In this document: positions 26,557-37,202 of the stretch, piece after piece | Numbering within the stretch: position 1 is the stretch's first letter | How the letters are laid out: every line of letters starts with the position of its first letter | Origin: an uncultured Methanobacteriaceae archaeon | GTDB taxonomy: Archaea > Methanobacteriota > Methanobacteria > Methanobacteriales > Methanobacteriaceae | Length of the DNA stretch: 64,000 nucleotides | Assembly: GCA_947259185.1 (NCBI GenBank) | Contig: CAMYKT010000008.1 | Coordinates: forward strand, 4,830 to 68,829 | Direction: 5' to 3' | The notes under the pieces: generated by a model | Told to the model about the DNA's origin: nothing | The model's database searches: none | Seen by the model: the letters and a program-made list of their open reading frames with translations, nothing else | Translations under genes and position numbers: made by a program

Positions 26557-29500
26557 TTATTTATTTTTATAAAAAATTAAAGCCCCCGAAGCAGCTATTA
26601 TAATTAAAATTAATATAAGCAGATAATTATTAGAATATTCTGTGGAGCTAGCAGGTTCTTGTGGTTGAGATGATGTTTCATCAATTGCATCAGAAACTAT
26701 GTTGGGGATCGTTACTATTTTACCAGAACCCACCATAGGAGTAAAACTAACTTTTGCCGGTATGATTCTATCATAGTATCCATCATCTATGCCGGGTTCC
26801 GGTATGAAACTGGTTTCAATAAAGAAGTTTATTATTTCATATACCACATTGACCCCATCAGTGGCCCGGATAATTAAAACATGCTGCCCTGGAGTGGTTA
26901 TTTTACCTCCAGAATATAATTTTCCATCCAGTATCTGGGTGTAGTATTCCAGGTTATCATCAAAGACCCGAATGGAGGGATTTACAAATCCAGAGTAATT
27001 ACCTCCATCAATTAGTCCCTGTACCGTGATTACCGGAACTGTATCATCATGGTGGACTACAGAGCCGTATTCATCCAGGATGAATTGGATCGTGGTATTC
27101 ATTCCGGGATAGGCATTTCCACTCCATTGGCTACCAGAAATCACTTCTCCCCACTCATCCAGGGTCTCTATGGTAATATGATAGGGTCCATCTCCCGTCC
27201 CGAAAAGGTCCATGGTGTAATATCCTAGATTTAAAGGAATGGTAATAAACTGTGGTTCACTGTAGGGCCCGTTATATGCCCCTTCGGGATCAAAATCATT
27301 AATATTTACGTTATTTAAATGATCATAGCCTATCTTACGATTATCAGGAGCAGTTAATAATATGGTTACTGGAGAATATACTCCAATTTGGGCATAAGTA
27401 GCTTTGTTATAAGTTGAAGAACGAATAAGGGATAAGAGTTGAGCGGTATCCGCATTAGATGAGCTTATTTCTGGGATTAAATTTAAAGCGCTGTTTTGAT
27501 AGTTTCCAGCAGTGGTGCTCCAGGTGGATATGATGTTGTTCCAGTAATTTATTTTTCCAGAATCCATACTCAGTACCGCGTCCCAGTATTTTACTATATC
27601 TCCAATGATTACCATGGTATCATAGAAGTTTCCGGCAGCAGAATAGCGCACTTTGGATGATGTTGAAATCAAGGAAAGATCATAAGGGGTGATCTGATTA
27701 TCTGGAATTAATTGCAAATTATAGGTTAAATGTTTCCAGGCGTTGAAGAAATTATCTTCTGCATCCTCCTGGGCCAGGGCAATGAAACTATCTGCCCGTA
27801 CATCATCCCAACGGGTAAATCCAGCTATTTTAAAGAAGATCTGTGTGGTTTTAAAGGCTATCTTCACATAAGGGTTGCTGCTGGCAGCTTCTACTAAAAC
27901 CTGTTTTATGGCCTCTACCGACTGATCAGCAACATGCAACGCACATTTCTGGATAACCGTTCTTTTAACCTGGTCCACATCTCGGGATAGTAATTGGCTG
28001 AGGGCAGCACGGGTATCCCCTGAAGTGTGGGGTAAAATAGCGCTAAGCTGGCTACGGTACTGTTTAGCAACTTCAATAGACCACATGGCCTTGTACATGT
28101 ATTCCCATAAACTTTTCTGGAAATCAACTTCGCCCTGTACCAGTTCTGCTATTTCCAGCACATCTCCAATTACACTGGCTTCAAAAGGCTGACTAATTTT
28201 ACTGGCCTTCATTTCCCTCATTTTTTCCACCGCCTGGTTAATTTTTTGGCATCCACTTAGTGCTGTGGAAAAATAGTTTAAACCACTGGTAAGGGCAGCA
28301 GGCATTTCATAAGGATTAGATCCATCCCCCAAAGCCAGTAAAATAACATCTATGATTACATCTTCATCATCCGGGATTTCCGAAAGATCCACTCCAGGTA
28401 CATGGTCAAAAATATAAAGGAAGAGACCACTGGTGGCATGGGCCCCATTATAAACATAATCTATTTGGCCCTGATTTATTAGCCTTGAAAAACCATAAGG
28501 ATCAATGAGGTCATAGTAAGCCTTTCTCTGGGCGGCCTGTACAATTAATTTCTTAGTATTCATATCAGGGACATTGTAATAAATATCCCCCACCTTTTTA
28601 ACCACATCCACCCCTAGCAGGGAAGCACCATAATAGGTTTTCATTAAACCGGGAGAGATGTAATTAGGATTTCCTCCGCTGTAGCCGTCAGCCCAGATAA
28701 GGTAAACTTGATATTCCTCCCCATTATAGCGTATAGTTTGCCAGGCAGAAGTCTCACCCGGCAAAGTGGTGAACTCCCAACGGTAAGCATCAGGTTTTGG
28801 TAAAATTCTCCCATAAATGGTTTTTATATCAGGAGAAACTAAAACCCGGTACTTGTTATTACTATTTAACTTTTTATCCGGGCTTAAGATAATCTGGTCT
28901 CCATTTAACTGTATACTGGATGCAATTTTTATTCCAGTAACATCGGTCAGGTAAAATTTATCATTTATTCCTGTTTCATCCAGGGGTAAGCGGAACCTGG
29001 CTTTTATTTTAGCAGTTAAAGGAACATCATTGGCCAGATTTACCGGTGAAATATCCACCACCAGGGGAGTGAAAAATTCAAAGTGAGTAGCCATAGATGA
29101 AATTTCATTATACATCTCTGTTCCCCAGCTGTTCCAGTTTTTAGCCTGCCATTCAATAATAACGCTGATACTGGATTTATCCAGTCCCTCCGGGATTTCC
29201 ACCACGTAATTTTTCCATGTCCTTCCGTCAGCACCCTTTGCCTTGGAAAGATAACTATCGACGAAACCTGTTTTAGTTACATGAGGAGCCTGATGGTGGT
29301 GATAAACTATTCCTGGTGCGTTTTCCAGGTTAATGGCCGGTAGTGTCTGGTAGCCATCACTAAAGAATATGGAAATGGTATCTCCCCATCCCCAGCCACA
29401 TATATGTTTATCAAGGATATTTGTCATCCAGAAAGAGAGATGGGTGCTTTGCTTAGCATCAGCTGGATTTAATTGGACCCTGGTGTAGGCTCTCTGGAAG

Positions 29501-32500
29501 CCCATTGGTAGTTTCGGATCATAAAAAACAGAGGAAGGAGGCATTATTTTACTATAACCATAAATGGAAGAGGATCCTGGTTTGAAATAGTAATTAGTAT
29601 TTATCTGGGCTTGATGCTGGTGATTTCCTATATATAATTGGTTATCATAAACATAATCCGTGCTCCAGGTGAAGTTAAGAGGTACCAGTATCCGTGGATC
29701 ATGATAAAATCCATTTAAAAAATTTGTGGATTGGCCTATCCCATCATAAACTGTTAAATCAAGTGTATGGGAGCCTTCTTCAAAATTACGGGTTATGCTA
29801 TATTTTAATAATCCTTTATAGGGTAAAACTGGATCTGGAATAAACACCAGGGTATCATTTATTAGTTCCCCGTCAAGTAATAATTCAAAGCGGTCAAAGC
29901 CCCGATCTGAATATTCCTGAATTTCCAGTTCATATATTAGGGTTTGATATCCGGTTCCAGTTATCATATCCAGATTTTTTTCTTCAATATAAGGTGGAGG
30001 ATTTATAGAATTAAAGGATAGTACCTTCTCAATTTCATTTCCTGCCCGGTCTTTTAGATTTACTATAAGCTGATGATTTCCTTCTCCTAGAAATCCATGT
30101 AATTTTGGATTAAAAGTTGCGGTAAGGCTACTAAGGGTTGCTATTTCAAATGTTCCGAAAATATTATTAATGGTGACCTTGTCTCTATAATTAAAATTAC
30201 TGTAAGTTAATTTGGTGGTTATTTCTATTCCATCAAGGGTAACATGAATGTATTTAGGGATTAAATTATACCAGGACCAGTTTTTACGTATATAATCATT
30301 GTTTAGGCCAGAATTAGCATCTGCCAGTGAAAAAGTTATGGCCTGGCCGGGACGAACTGTGGCATCTTCTTCAGGTGATATAAAGGTGATTTTAGGATTG
30401 ACCTGATCAACTATGACCTGGATGGATCTGGTGGCTTTATTTCCCACCACATCCTCAGCATAAAAGACAATATTATACTTTCCGTCGGTACTAACCTGGT
30501 AATTAGAGGAAAATTCATAGCCGGCTACAAAATCTACTACCGATCCAGAAGATATGGTACTGTTAAAGATTTGAAGGCCACCTACATCAATCACACTACC
30601 AGTAATAGTAAAATCAATAGAATTAACTGCTTCTACTGGATCAATTATTATTTGAGGAGGATTAGAATCAATAAAACTTTCTCCATAAACTACATTAAAT
30701 AAGGTTCCATCATTGGCTGTTCCTGTAATAGTAAAAGAAATTGGGCCATCAGGAGGAATAAAAGAGGGTAATCCCATAGACCTTTGCACAACACCTGACC
30801 AAGAAGCAATTATTTTATTTTCGAAGTTTCCCAGGTTATGAGATATAACATTAGAATATCCGTTTATGGTTAATCTTGCATTTTTTATTGGTTCAGATAA
30901 CACTGCCGTCACATTCATTCTTCCAGTATGGGGAGAGAATATGGGAGTAACTATTAAGTTGGATATGTAGGGATTTTGAAGGGAAATAAATATTTCCCAG
31001 GTTTTTTGAGTACTTAATCCCTGATTATCTACTGCTATTGCTTGTAGAGTATTCAAGCCATGGAAAAATGTATGGGAAGTGGCAGATAACGACCAGGTCC
31101 CCTGAAGTTGATTTCCTGTAACTGTGGTAACTAAAGGAGCACCGTTGAATAATAAAATAGAATTTGTAGCAGATAGTCCATTACCCGGGTCATTTTGTAC
31201 TGCTGCAGATAGGTTTATTTCAGCAGGATTACGGAAAAATGCCCCATCAGCTGGGCTAATGGTTCCTATTGATGGTGCTATTGTAGTTATGGGGTAAATG
31301 TAAAACTCCCAGGAGGTATTTATCTCTCCAGGTAAAATTATACGAGCTATATGTAAACCCTGGGTATTGAAGGTTCCCCCGGTGGGAGTAAATATTAGCC
31401 AGTCATTTTCCCAGGATAGTTCACCAGCCAGGGGGGTTAAAACTGGTAGCCCCCAGAAATTTTTTGTATAATAATTAACAGTTATGTTGGCCCCGGTGGC
31501 CCCTACTTTTCCAGCCCATATACGAGCTTTAACTGAATCAAGCTGGTTATAGAGTTGGTTGGCTGGAGGAAGGTATTCTATTAGGTGGCTGTAAAGATAG
31601 ATACTTCCATTTTTGTGTTCACCATTGCCCAGGTCAAAACTCCATGAATTCATGGAACCATCCCATAAAGCAGTTACATAGTGCCAGCCAGGCATTATGT
31701 CTCTAAACTCAAAATATCCTTCCTGATTAGTGAATATAGTATATAAACCATCCAGTGTAACTTCCGCTCCCTCCAGGGGCCCTGACCAGCAAATAACATT
31801 TCCAGATATTATGGTGCTTTCCAAAGGTTCTAATGTTTGGTTGTGTCCTAATTCTTCCCCAATAGTTAAATATTTCCATATGTAGTCTGCAGGAGCGTAT
31901 CCTAATTTATTAAAGCTTAAGGAGTAGCCTCCCGGGTAGAGTGATTCAAAAAGATAGTTACCATTTACATCACTCCAGGTGGAAATCTGGTAGTATTCTT
32001 CTTCATTATCCCACCAGGTAAGAGTGACATTAACATTTTCCAGCGGCCAGAATGTTATTGCATCTCTAACTTGCCCATAAATGGTTGAATGTGGACCTGG
32101 AGATAGGAAAAAGCTCCTATAATTGGCTTGACCACCTATGATGGCATAATCTTCCAGTATATATTCTTCAAATAAATCCGCACCAGCCTGGAATTCATAG
32201 TAGCCATCTGGTAGAGAAATGGTTTGATATCTTCCCTCCGAGTCGGTGAAAGTGGAGCTAATTAAGGAGTCCTCCTGATAAACCTTCACCCAGGCATTGG
32301 AAATGGTCTGGCTTCCTTCCATGATACCACCATAAACTTGCCCCCAAAGAGAGTTGGAATTATAGAGAGTGAAGTTGATAATTAAATTTTGTTCTAAAGC
32401 CACCGTTGTCCCTTTTGATTGAGATATTAAACCGGTTCCATAAGTGGTAAATAGATAACTTCCTGCAGGAAGTTCAAATTCATAATATCCATTATTATCC

Positions 32501-34020
32501 GTGGTGGTAATTAAATTAGAAGAACCTGGTTTAGAGGCCACCACCATTACCCCGTCCAGGGGTTGCTCTAAAAAGTTGGTTATGTAACCCGATATCTGTC
32601 CAGTTAGTCCCAGATCCTGTTCCATGGTGAAGGTACGATTTACTGGAAGTTCAGAGGGTGAAATATCTACGGTAAGATTCAGATATCCTGGTTTAGAAAA
32701 AATAAGCCGCATGATATTGGCGGTATATCCATATAAGTCAACTTTAAATAATCCTGCCCCATCAGTATATTTTTTCGCCCAGGCAAAGTCCTCCCAGTTA
32801 CCTTCATTAATCATCCTTAGTTCTACAGTTACATTGTGAAGGGGAACTCCACCAGTATCAGTCACTTTGCCCTGAATGACGTCCGGAACGGTAGTGGAAA
32901 CCAGGGTAACATTTATGGTGATGTGTTCACCATCATCCAGAGGATAGTAATAGCCATCCCAGTAATAGTAGCGATAGTTATTATCCCACACAAATACCTC
33001 CCACCACAGGGAAGGCATACATCTTTCAAAAACTACCTGGCCAGAATCATCACTGACTTTATCCGGATGGTTATCTTCACCCCAGAGATTAACAGTTACC
33101 CCTGAGATGGGTTGATTATAAATATCTGTAACCTGAACAGTTATAATGCCAGAATATGGCATTAAAGCAAGATCATAATTGATCAGGGGACCTTCACCTA
33201 CTTGAAGGTGAATACTTTTTTTTTCATGTTGATAGGGATCAATTTCAAATTTTCCAGTGAGTCCTGATACAAATTCCGGGAATTTAGTGGTGGTAAGCTG
33301 GTAAAAACCGTTACTATCTGTACGGTTATATATGGAAGTATAGCTTGGATGGGTATCTGGCCAGAAGTAGATATATGTGTTTACCAGAGGCTCTCCAGTT
33401 AAGGCATTAGTAATATATCCCTGCATGGTTACCGGAAGCCCATAGCGAATTAAATTAATGTAGTATTCCTTGTTTTCATCACTGGAAATATGGCCATCGT
33501 TTTCATAGTAACCATATCCTGTGTGATTGACCTTTACTAAAAAATCACCTTCTTCCAGGGCAAAGTTGGCCCATCCCAGATCATCAGCCATTTTAAATTG
33601 ATTAGAAATTGTGGTTTGCACATTTACTATTGCGTCTGATACGGGATCCTGGGTGCTATCATATACCCTGACCATTAGTAATGCATCTTCCACCATTACC
33701 AGGTCTTCTATGGATTTTTCATTAGGGATCAGATTAACATTTTTCTGGAAGTTTTGATAGCCGTATTTATGGACTAGGAGCTCTGCAGCAGCAGTATTCA
33801 TCCACTCTTCATCTAAAATAAATAAATAATATCCTTTATTATCAGAATAAGTTATTAAGTCCTGAAAATTATCCCCATCATCCAATCTCAAAATAATTTG
33901 CGCCCACTCAACTATCCCGGTGTTTTCTCCTGTTATACTACCTTCCAGGGTAGTATATGGTTGTAAATTAATATCCACCTGTTGGGCTGTTTCTAGAGTA
34001 AGATAAATATCCTTTACCAA
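26557..34020 (-). CDS. Giant cell-surface adhesin-like protein, main part
   Basis: A 2487-residue open frame without its own signal peptide. The first ~800 residues are tandem carboxypeptidase-regulatory-like beta domains (repeated GxVxDxxGxPLxNVxV...TDxxGxYxF patterns). The middle (~820-1400) has Ig-like modules and SPADG/SPEEDATVRPG linkers. A Big_5-like domain (SPVNLANDVPLTAKIKARF) lies near 1650. A helical region follows (~1800-2230), then more beta domains and a C-terminal membrane anchor (YLLILILIIIAASGALIF) followed by YKNK. It is anchored to the membrane and spans the wall. Its true N-terminus is the gene at 34014-34604 in another frame: reading upstream in this frame gives sensible sequence (GGTFNLYFTSDFYETFLVKD) before the annotated start. 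Confidence 0.85.
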   Translation of the reverse strand: MVKDIYLTLETAQQVDINLQPYTTLEGSITGENTGIVEWAQIILRLDDGDNFQDLITYSDNKGYYLFILDEEWMNTAAAELLVHKYGYQNFQKNVNLIPNEKSIEDLVMVEDALLMVRVYDSTQDPVSDAIVNVQTTISNQFKMADDLGWANFALEEGDFLVKVNHTGYGYYENDGHISSDENKEYYINLIRYGLPVTMQGYITNALTGEPLVNTYIYFWPDTHPSYTSIYNRTDSNGFYQLTTTKFPEFVSGLTGKFEIDPYQHEKKSIHLQVGEGPLINYDLALMPYSGIITVQVTDIYNQPISGVTVNLWGEDNHPDKVSDDSGQVVFERCMPSLWWEVFVWDNNYRYYYWDGYYYPLDDGEHITINVTLVSTTVPDVIQGKVTDTGGVPLHNVTVELRMINEGNWEDFAWAKKYTDGAGLFKVDLYGYTANIMRLIFSKPGYLNLTVDISPSELPVNRTFTMEQDLGLTGQISGYITNFLEQPLDGVMVVASKPGSSNLITTTDNNGYYEFELPAGSYLFTTYGTGLISQSKGTTVALEQNLIINFTLYNSNSLWGQVYGGIMEGSQTISNAWVKVYQEDSLISSTFTDSEGRYQTISLPDGYYEFQAGADLFEEYILEDYAIIGGQANYRSFFLSPGPHSTIYGQVRDAITFWPLENVNVTLTWWDNEEEYYQISTWSDVNGNYLFESLYPGGYSLSFNKLGYAPADYIWKYLTIGEELGHNQTLEPLESTIISGNVICWSGPLEGAEVTLDGLYTIFTNQEGYFEFRDIMPGWHYVTALWDGSMNSWSFDLGNGEHKNGSIYLYSHLIEYLPPANQLYNQLDSVKARIWAGKVGATGANITVNYYTKNFWGLPVLTPLAGELSWENDWLIFTPTGGTFNTQGLHIARIILPGEINTSWEFYIYPITTIAPSIGTISPADGAFFRNPAEINLSAAVQNDPGNGLSATNSILLFNGAPLVTTVTGNQLQGTWSLSATSHTFFHGLNTLQAIAVDNQGLSTQKTWEIFISLQNPYISNLIVTPIFSPHTGRMNVTAVLSEPIKNARLTINGYSNVISHNLGNFENKIIASWSGVVQRSMGLPSFIPPDGPISFTITGTANDGTLFNVVYGESFIDSNPPQIIIDPVEAVNSIDFTITGSVIDVGGLQIFNSTISSGSVVDFVAGYEFSSNYQVSTDGKYNIVFYAEDVVGNKATRSIQVIVDQVNPKITFISPEEDATVRPGQAITFSLADANSGLNNDYIRKNWSWYNLIPKYIHVTLDGIEITTKLTYSNFNYRDKVTINNIFGTFEIATLSSLTATFNPKLHGFLGEGNHQLIVNLKDRAGNEIEKVLSFNSINPPPYIEEKNLDMITGTGYQTLIYELEIQEYSDRGFDRFELLLDGELINDTLVFIPDPVLPYKGLLKYSITRNFEEGSHTLDLTVYDGIGQSTNFLNGFYHDPRILVPLNFTWSTDYVYDNQLYIGNHQHQAQINTNYYFKPGSSSIYGYSKIMPPSSVFYDPKLPMGFQRAYTRVQLNPADAKQSTHLSFWMTNILDKHICGWGWGDTISIFFSDGYQTLPAINLENAPGIVYHHHQAPHVTKTGFVDSYLSKAKGADGRTWKNYVVEIPEGLDKSSISVIIEWQAKNWNSWGTEMYNEISSMATHFEFFTPLVVDISPVNLANDVPLTAKIKARFRLPLDETGINDKFYLTDVTGIKIASSIQLNGDQIILSPDKKLNSNNKYRVLVSPDIKTIYGRILPKPDAYRWEFTTLPGETSAWQTIRYNGEEYQVYLIWADGYSGGNPNYISPGLMKTYYGASLLGVDVVKKVGDIYYNVPDMNTKKLIVQAAQRKAYYDLIDPYGFSRLINQGQIDYVYNGAHATSGLFLYIFDHVPGVDLSEIPDDEDVIIDVILLALGDGSNPYEMPAALTSGLNYFSTALSGCQKINQAVEKMREMKASKISQPFEASVIGDVLEIAELVQGEVDFQKSLWEYMYKAMWSIEVAKQYRSQLSAILPHTSGDTRAALSQLLSRDVDQVKRTVIQKCALHVADQSVEAIKQVLVEAASSNPYVKIAFKTTQIFFKIAGFTRWDDVRADSFIALAQEDAEDNFFNAWKHLTYNLQLIPDNQITPYDLSLISTSSKVRYSAAGNFYDTMVIIGDIVKYWDAVLSMDSGKINYWNNIISTWSTTAGNYQNSALNLIPEISSSNADTAQLLSLIRSSTYNKATYAQIGVYSPVTILLTAPDNRKIGYDHLNNVNINDFDPEGAYNGPYSEPQFITIPLNLGYYTMDLFGTGDGPYHITIETLDEWGEVISGSQWSGNAYPGMNTTIQFILDEYGSVVHHDDTVPVITVQGLIDGGNYSGFVNPSIRVFDDNLEYYTQILDGKLYSGGKITTPGQHVLIIRATDGVNVVYEIINFFIETSFIPEPGIDDGYYDRIIPAKVSFTPMVGSGKIVTIPNIVSDAIDETSSQPQEPASSTEYSNNYLLILILIIIAASGALIFYKNK

Positions 34021-34604
34021 AAAAGTTTCATAAAAATCACTGGTAAAGTATAGATTAAATGTACCTCCAGGGGAGGTTCTGATCCATCTGGGGAAAAATA
34101 GTCATATAATGGGAGTAAGTATCTCCCTTCCTCATTGGTAGTGGTATATCCCCTGCTATAACCCTCTGTGTCTTGTGCATCTACCTGTATATCCTTTAAG
34201 GCTTGGCCATCTCCGTCATATACCACCCCATAAATGGAGTGTTTATGAATCATATACTTAAAATCAACAACAAGGGGTTCATTAAGTTCTATTTCATGGG
34301 ATTGTGAAATATAAGAATCAGATTCTGCAGTGAGGGTGTAATTTCCTGTGGGCAGTTCCAACGAATAATTTCCCACTAGTATATCGGTTTCATCAACCAG
34401 CCCGGTTTCATCATATGCAGATATTTTACCAGAATATAAGGGATTTTCAAGCCAACCGGTGACTGTTCCAGAAGTATCAAGATTTGCTGAAGGAGTTTCA
34501 TCTGCAGCAACTGATCCCAAGGTACCTGATAAAGTAAAAACTAATAAAAGGAATATAATAAGTTTAGGTAAAGTTTTAATATCCCATTCCCCCCTTAGAA
34601 ACAA
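34014..34604 (-). pseudogene. N-terminal fragment of the giant surface protein, separated by a frameshift
   Basis: A 196-residue frame with a signal peptide (about 13-34, LIIFLLLVFTLSGTLGSVAA) and two carboxypeptidase-regulatory-like repeats. It ends in an out-of-frame tail of about 20 residues. Around 34076-34090 the reading passes from FSPDGS in this frame to TSPGGTFNLYF in the frame of the 2487-residue protein. One missing base near 34083 would restore a single protein of about 2,670 residues with an intact signal peptide. The start is TTG. A sequencing error, a phase-variable state and true gene decay are all possible. Confidence 0.75.
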
Positions 34605-34896
34605 ATCCAGTTGTAGAATTAGAATAGAATAAAAATAAAAATTAATTCCACATGAGATACTTAAATATTATTTATTTATTCTAATATTAATACTTATTTG
34701 TGTAAAAAAGTTAAATTTGTATTAAGGAAGATTTGAATCATGATAATTAAAAGAGAATAGATATCAATAAGATAAAGTTAAAGAGGAAAATAAGTTATAA
34801 TATTTCTCACTAAACTATTCCCAAAAAAGCTAAGTTTTTGATTATTTGTAGGTCCTTTATCAAGCTATAAAAGAATTTTGTACTGGTGGTGCATAT

Positions 34897-36177
34897 ATGA
34901 AAACCTTTTTAAATCAGCTAAAAGAAAAATTTGACTTTATTAAAATAGATAAAGAAATTTCCACCCATCTAGAAGCATCTGAAATTTTAAGAAAGCATCC
35001 TAAAGATGTGGTTATCCTGGAAAACATTAAAGAATCTCCTATACCGGTATTATCCGGAATATGTAATACCCGGGAAAAAATAGCTCTGGCTTTAAACTGT
35101 GAAGTGGGGGATATCACTTCTAAAATAGTGCAGGGTATGGAAACCCCTCTTCCTATCCACCATATTGAAAAAATATCAAAAAATTACTCATCTTCTAAAG
35201 CTGATTTAAGTAAATTACCTATCTTAACTCATTACAGGCGTGATGGAGGACCATACATCACCTCTGGAGTTATAGTAGCCAGGAATCCTGAAAATGGAAC
35301 CCGTAATGCATCCATACATAGGATGCTGGTCCTGGATAATAATAAACTTACAGTGAGAATTGTGCCCCGGCATCTGTATACTTATTATCAACAGGCAGAA
35401 GAGCAGGGAGAAGATCTGGAAATTGCCATAGCCATTGGAATGAATCCTGCCACTCTTCTGGCCACCACCACCTCTATTCCTATAACTGCTGATGAAATGG
35501 AAGTAGCCAATAGTTTTCATGGAGGAGATATGAAGCTCTTGCAGTGTGAAACTGTGGATCTGGAAGTTCCAGAAGCAGAAATAATACTGGAAGGTAAATT
35601 GTTGGCAAATGAACGGGCTAATGAAGGACCATTTGTAGATTTAACTGATACTTATGACGTTATTCGTCAAGAACCTGTAATAGAACTGGAAAAAATGCAC
35701 ATTAAAAAAGATCCCCTGTACCATGCCATATTCCCTGCTGGTTTTGAACACCGCTTATTGCAGGGGCTTCCCCAGGAACCTCGTATTTATAATGCAGTTC
35801 AAAACACTGTGCCCACCGTGAAAAATGTAGTTTTGACGGAAGGTGGATGTTGCTGGCTGCATGCAGCAGTATCTATCAAGAAACAAACCCAGGGTGATGG
35901 TAAAAATGTTATTATGGCGGCTCTCTCTGCCCACCCTTCTTTAAAACATGTGGTGGTGGTTGATGAAGATGTAGATATCTTCAATCCTGAGGATCTGGAG
36001 TATGCAATGGCCACCCGAGTTAAAGGTGATGATGATATTTTAATTGTGCCTAAAGCACGAGGATCATCCCTGGATCCGGCAGCACTACCTGATGGTACCA
36101 CCACCAAGGTGGGCGTGGATGCCACCAAACCAATGGATAAGTTAAAGAAGTTTGAAAGGGTTAGTTTATCTGAATAG
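34897..36177 (+). CDS. UbiD-family decarboxylase, probably anhydromevalonate phosphate decarboxylase
   Basis: A 426-residue UbiD-type enzyme, which uses prenylated FMN. Family blocks include NASIHRMLVLDNNKLTVRI (prFMN/metal region), GGDMKLLQCETVDLEVPEAEI, EGPFVDLTDTYD and LKHVVVVDEDVDIFNPEDLEYAM. Its length and archaeal setting fit the decarboxylase that converts trans-anhydromevalonate 5-phosphate to isopentenyl phosphate in the archaeal mevalonate pathway. Support comes from the aconitase-X gene (59047), which does the step before. Other UbiD substrates cannot be excluded. It has its own promoter region (TATAAAAG near 34867). Confidence 0.85.
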   Translation: MKTFLNQLKEKFDFIKIDKEISTHLEASEILRKHPKDVVILENIKESPIPVLSGICNTREKIALALNCEVGDITSKIVQGMETPLPIHHIEKISKNYSSSKADLSKLPILTHYRRDGGPYITSGVIVARNPENGTRNASIHRMLVLDNNKLTVRIVPRHLYTYYQQAEEQGEDLEIAIAIGMNPATLLATTTSIPITADEMEVANSFHGGDMKLLQCETVDLEVPEAEIILEGKLLANERANEGPFVDLTDTYDVIRQEPVIELEKMHIKKDPLYHAIFPAGFEHRLLQGLPQEPRIYNAVQNTVPTVKNVVLTEGGCCWLHAAVSIKKQTQGDGKNVIMAALSAHPSLKHVVVVDEDVDIFNPEDLEYAMATRVKGDDDILIVPKARGSSLDPAALPDGTTTKVGVDATKPMDKLKKFERVSLSE

Positions 36178-36193
36178 AACTTCCTTAATTTTA

Positions 36194-37201
36194 TTAATTT
36201 ATTAAATCTATTTTATAACCACATTCAGGACATTTATTTGTTTTTGCCAGTTTATTTATCCCTATTCCATATCCATTCCTTTCTAAAAGTAGTTCCCCGC
36301 AATTCCAGCAGTAAGTATTCTCACCATCAATTCCAGGTACATTACCCACGTAAACATACTTTAATCCCGCATCTTGAGCCATTTTTTGGGCTTTAAGTAA
36401 AATTTCTAAAGGAGTAGGTGGTACCTTATCCATTTTATAGTGGGGCATGAACCGGGTAAAATGCAGTGGAACTTCCTTTCCAACTTCTTCTGCCAGAAAA
36501 TTCACCAGATCAGATATGTTCTTATCCGAATCATTATAACCTGGAATAATAAGGTTAGTAATCTCCAGGTGTATGTCCAGATCATGCATGGCTATAATAT
36601 TTTCCAGTACCGGGTCCAGGCGGGCCTGGCATAGTTCCTGGTAGAATTTATCCGACATTCCTTTCAGGTCTATATTAGCCGCATCCAGGTGGGGTCCAAT
36701 TAATTCCAGAGATTCCGAGGTCATGTACCCATTGGTAACATATATAGTCTTTAAATTATTTTTATGGGCCAATTTAGCAGAATCAATAGTATATTCCAGC
36801 CACATGGTTGGTTCGTTGTAGGTCCATGCTATTGATTTACAATTATAGCTTTTAGCACTGGCTATAGCATCTTCAGGAGATATTTCCCTGGTTTTAACTG
36901 CATCAATCCTGGCCTGGGATATGCTCCAGTTTTGACAGTACTTACAACTAAAATTACAACCTACTGTCCCCAGGGAATAAACCCGGGACCCTGGATAAAA
37001 ATGAAATAGAGGTTTTTTTTCAATTGGATCTATTGCCATGGATGATGCCGCAGCATAGTTTAAACTGTATAAGGTCCCATTAATATTCTCCCGGGTTAGA
37101 CAAAATCCTCTTTTACCCGTGGGGATGGAACATCTGCGCTGGCATACTTTACAGTGGACTGAGTATTCTTTTTTTTCATAAAGTAGAGCTTCCATTTTCA
37201 T
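36194..37201 (-). CDS. amrS: AmmeMemoRadiSam system radical SAM enzyme
   Basis: A 335-residue radical SAM protein. The cluster-binding motif is C82-x3-C86-x2-C89 (CNFSCKYC). N-terminal cysteines C17, C20, C24 and C34 (CKVCQRRC...FC) and a C-terminal CWNC...CPEC pair would bind zinc or more clusters. This architecture is that of AmrS, which partners AmrA and AmrB homologues in a pathway of unknown chemistry. Those partners are not in the window. It starts one base after the thiL stop codon, so it is the last gene of the DUF35-cfbA-thiL-amrS operon. Confidence 0.88.
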   Translation of the reverse strand: MKMEALLYEKKEYSVHCKVCQRRCSIPTGKRGFCLTRENINGTLYSLNYAAASSMAIDPIEKKPLFHFYPGSRVYSLGTVGCNFSCKYCQNWSISQARIDAVKTREISPEDAIASAKSYNCKSIAWTYNEPTMWLEYTIDSAKLAHKNNLKTIYVTNGYMTSESLELIGPHLDAANIDLKGMSDKFYQELCQARLDPVLENIIAMHDLDIHLEITNLIIPGYNDSDKNISDLVNFLAEEVGKEVPLHFTRFMPHYKMDKVPPTPLEILLKAQKMAQDAGLKYVYVGNVPGIDGENTYCWNCGELLLERNGYGIGINKLAKTNKCPECGYKIDLIN

Positions 37202-37202
37202 A

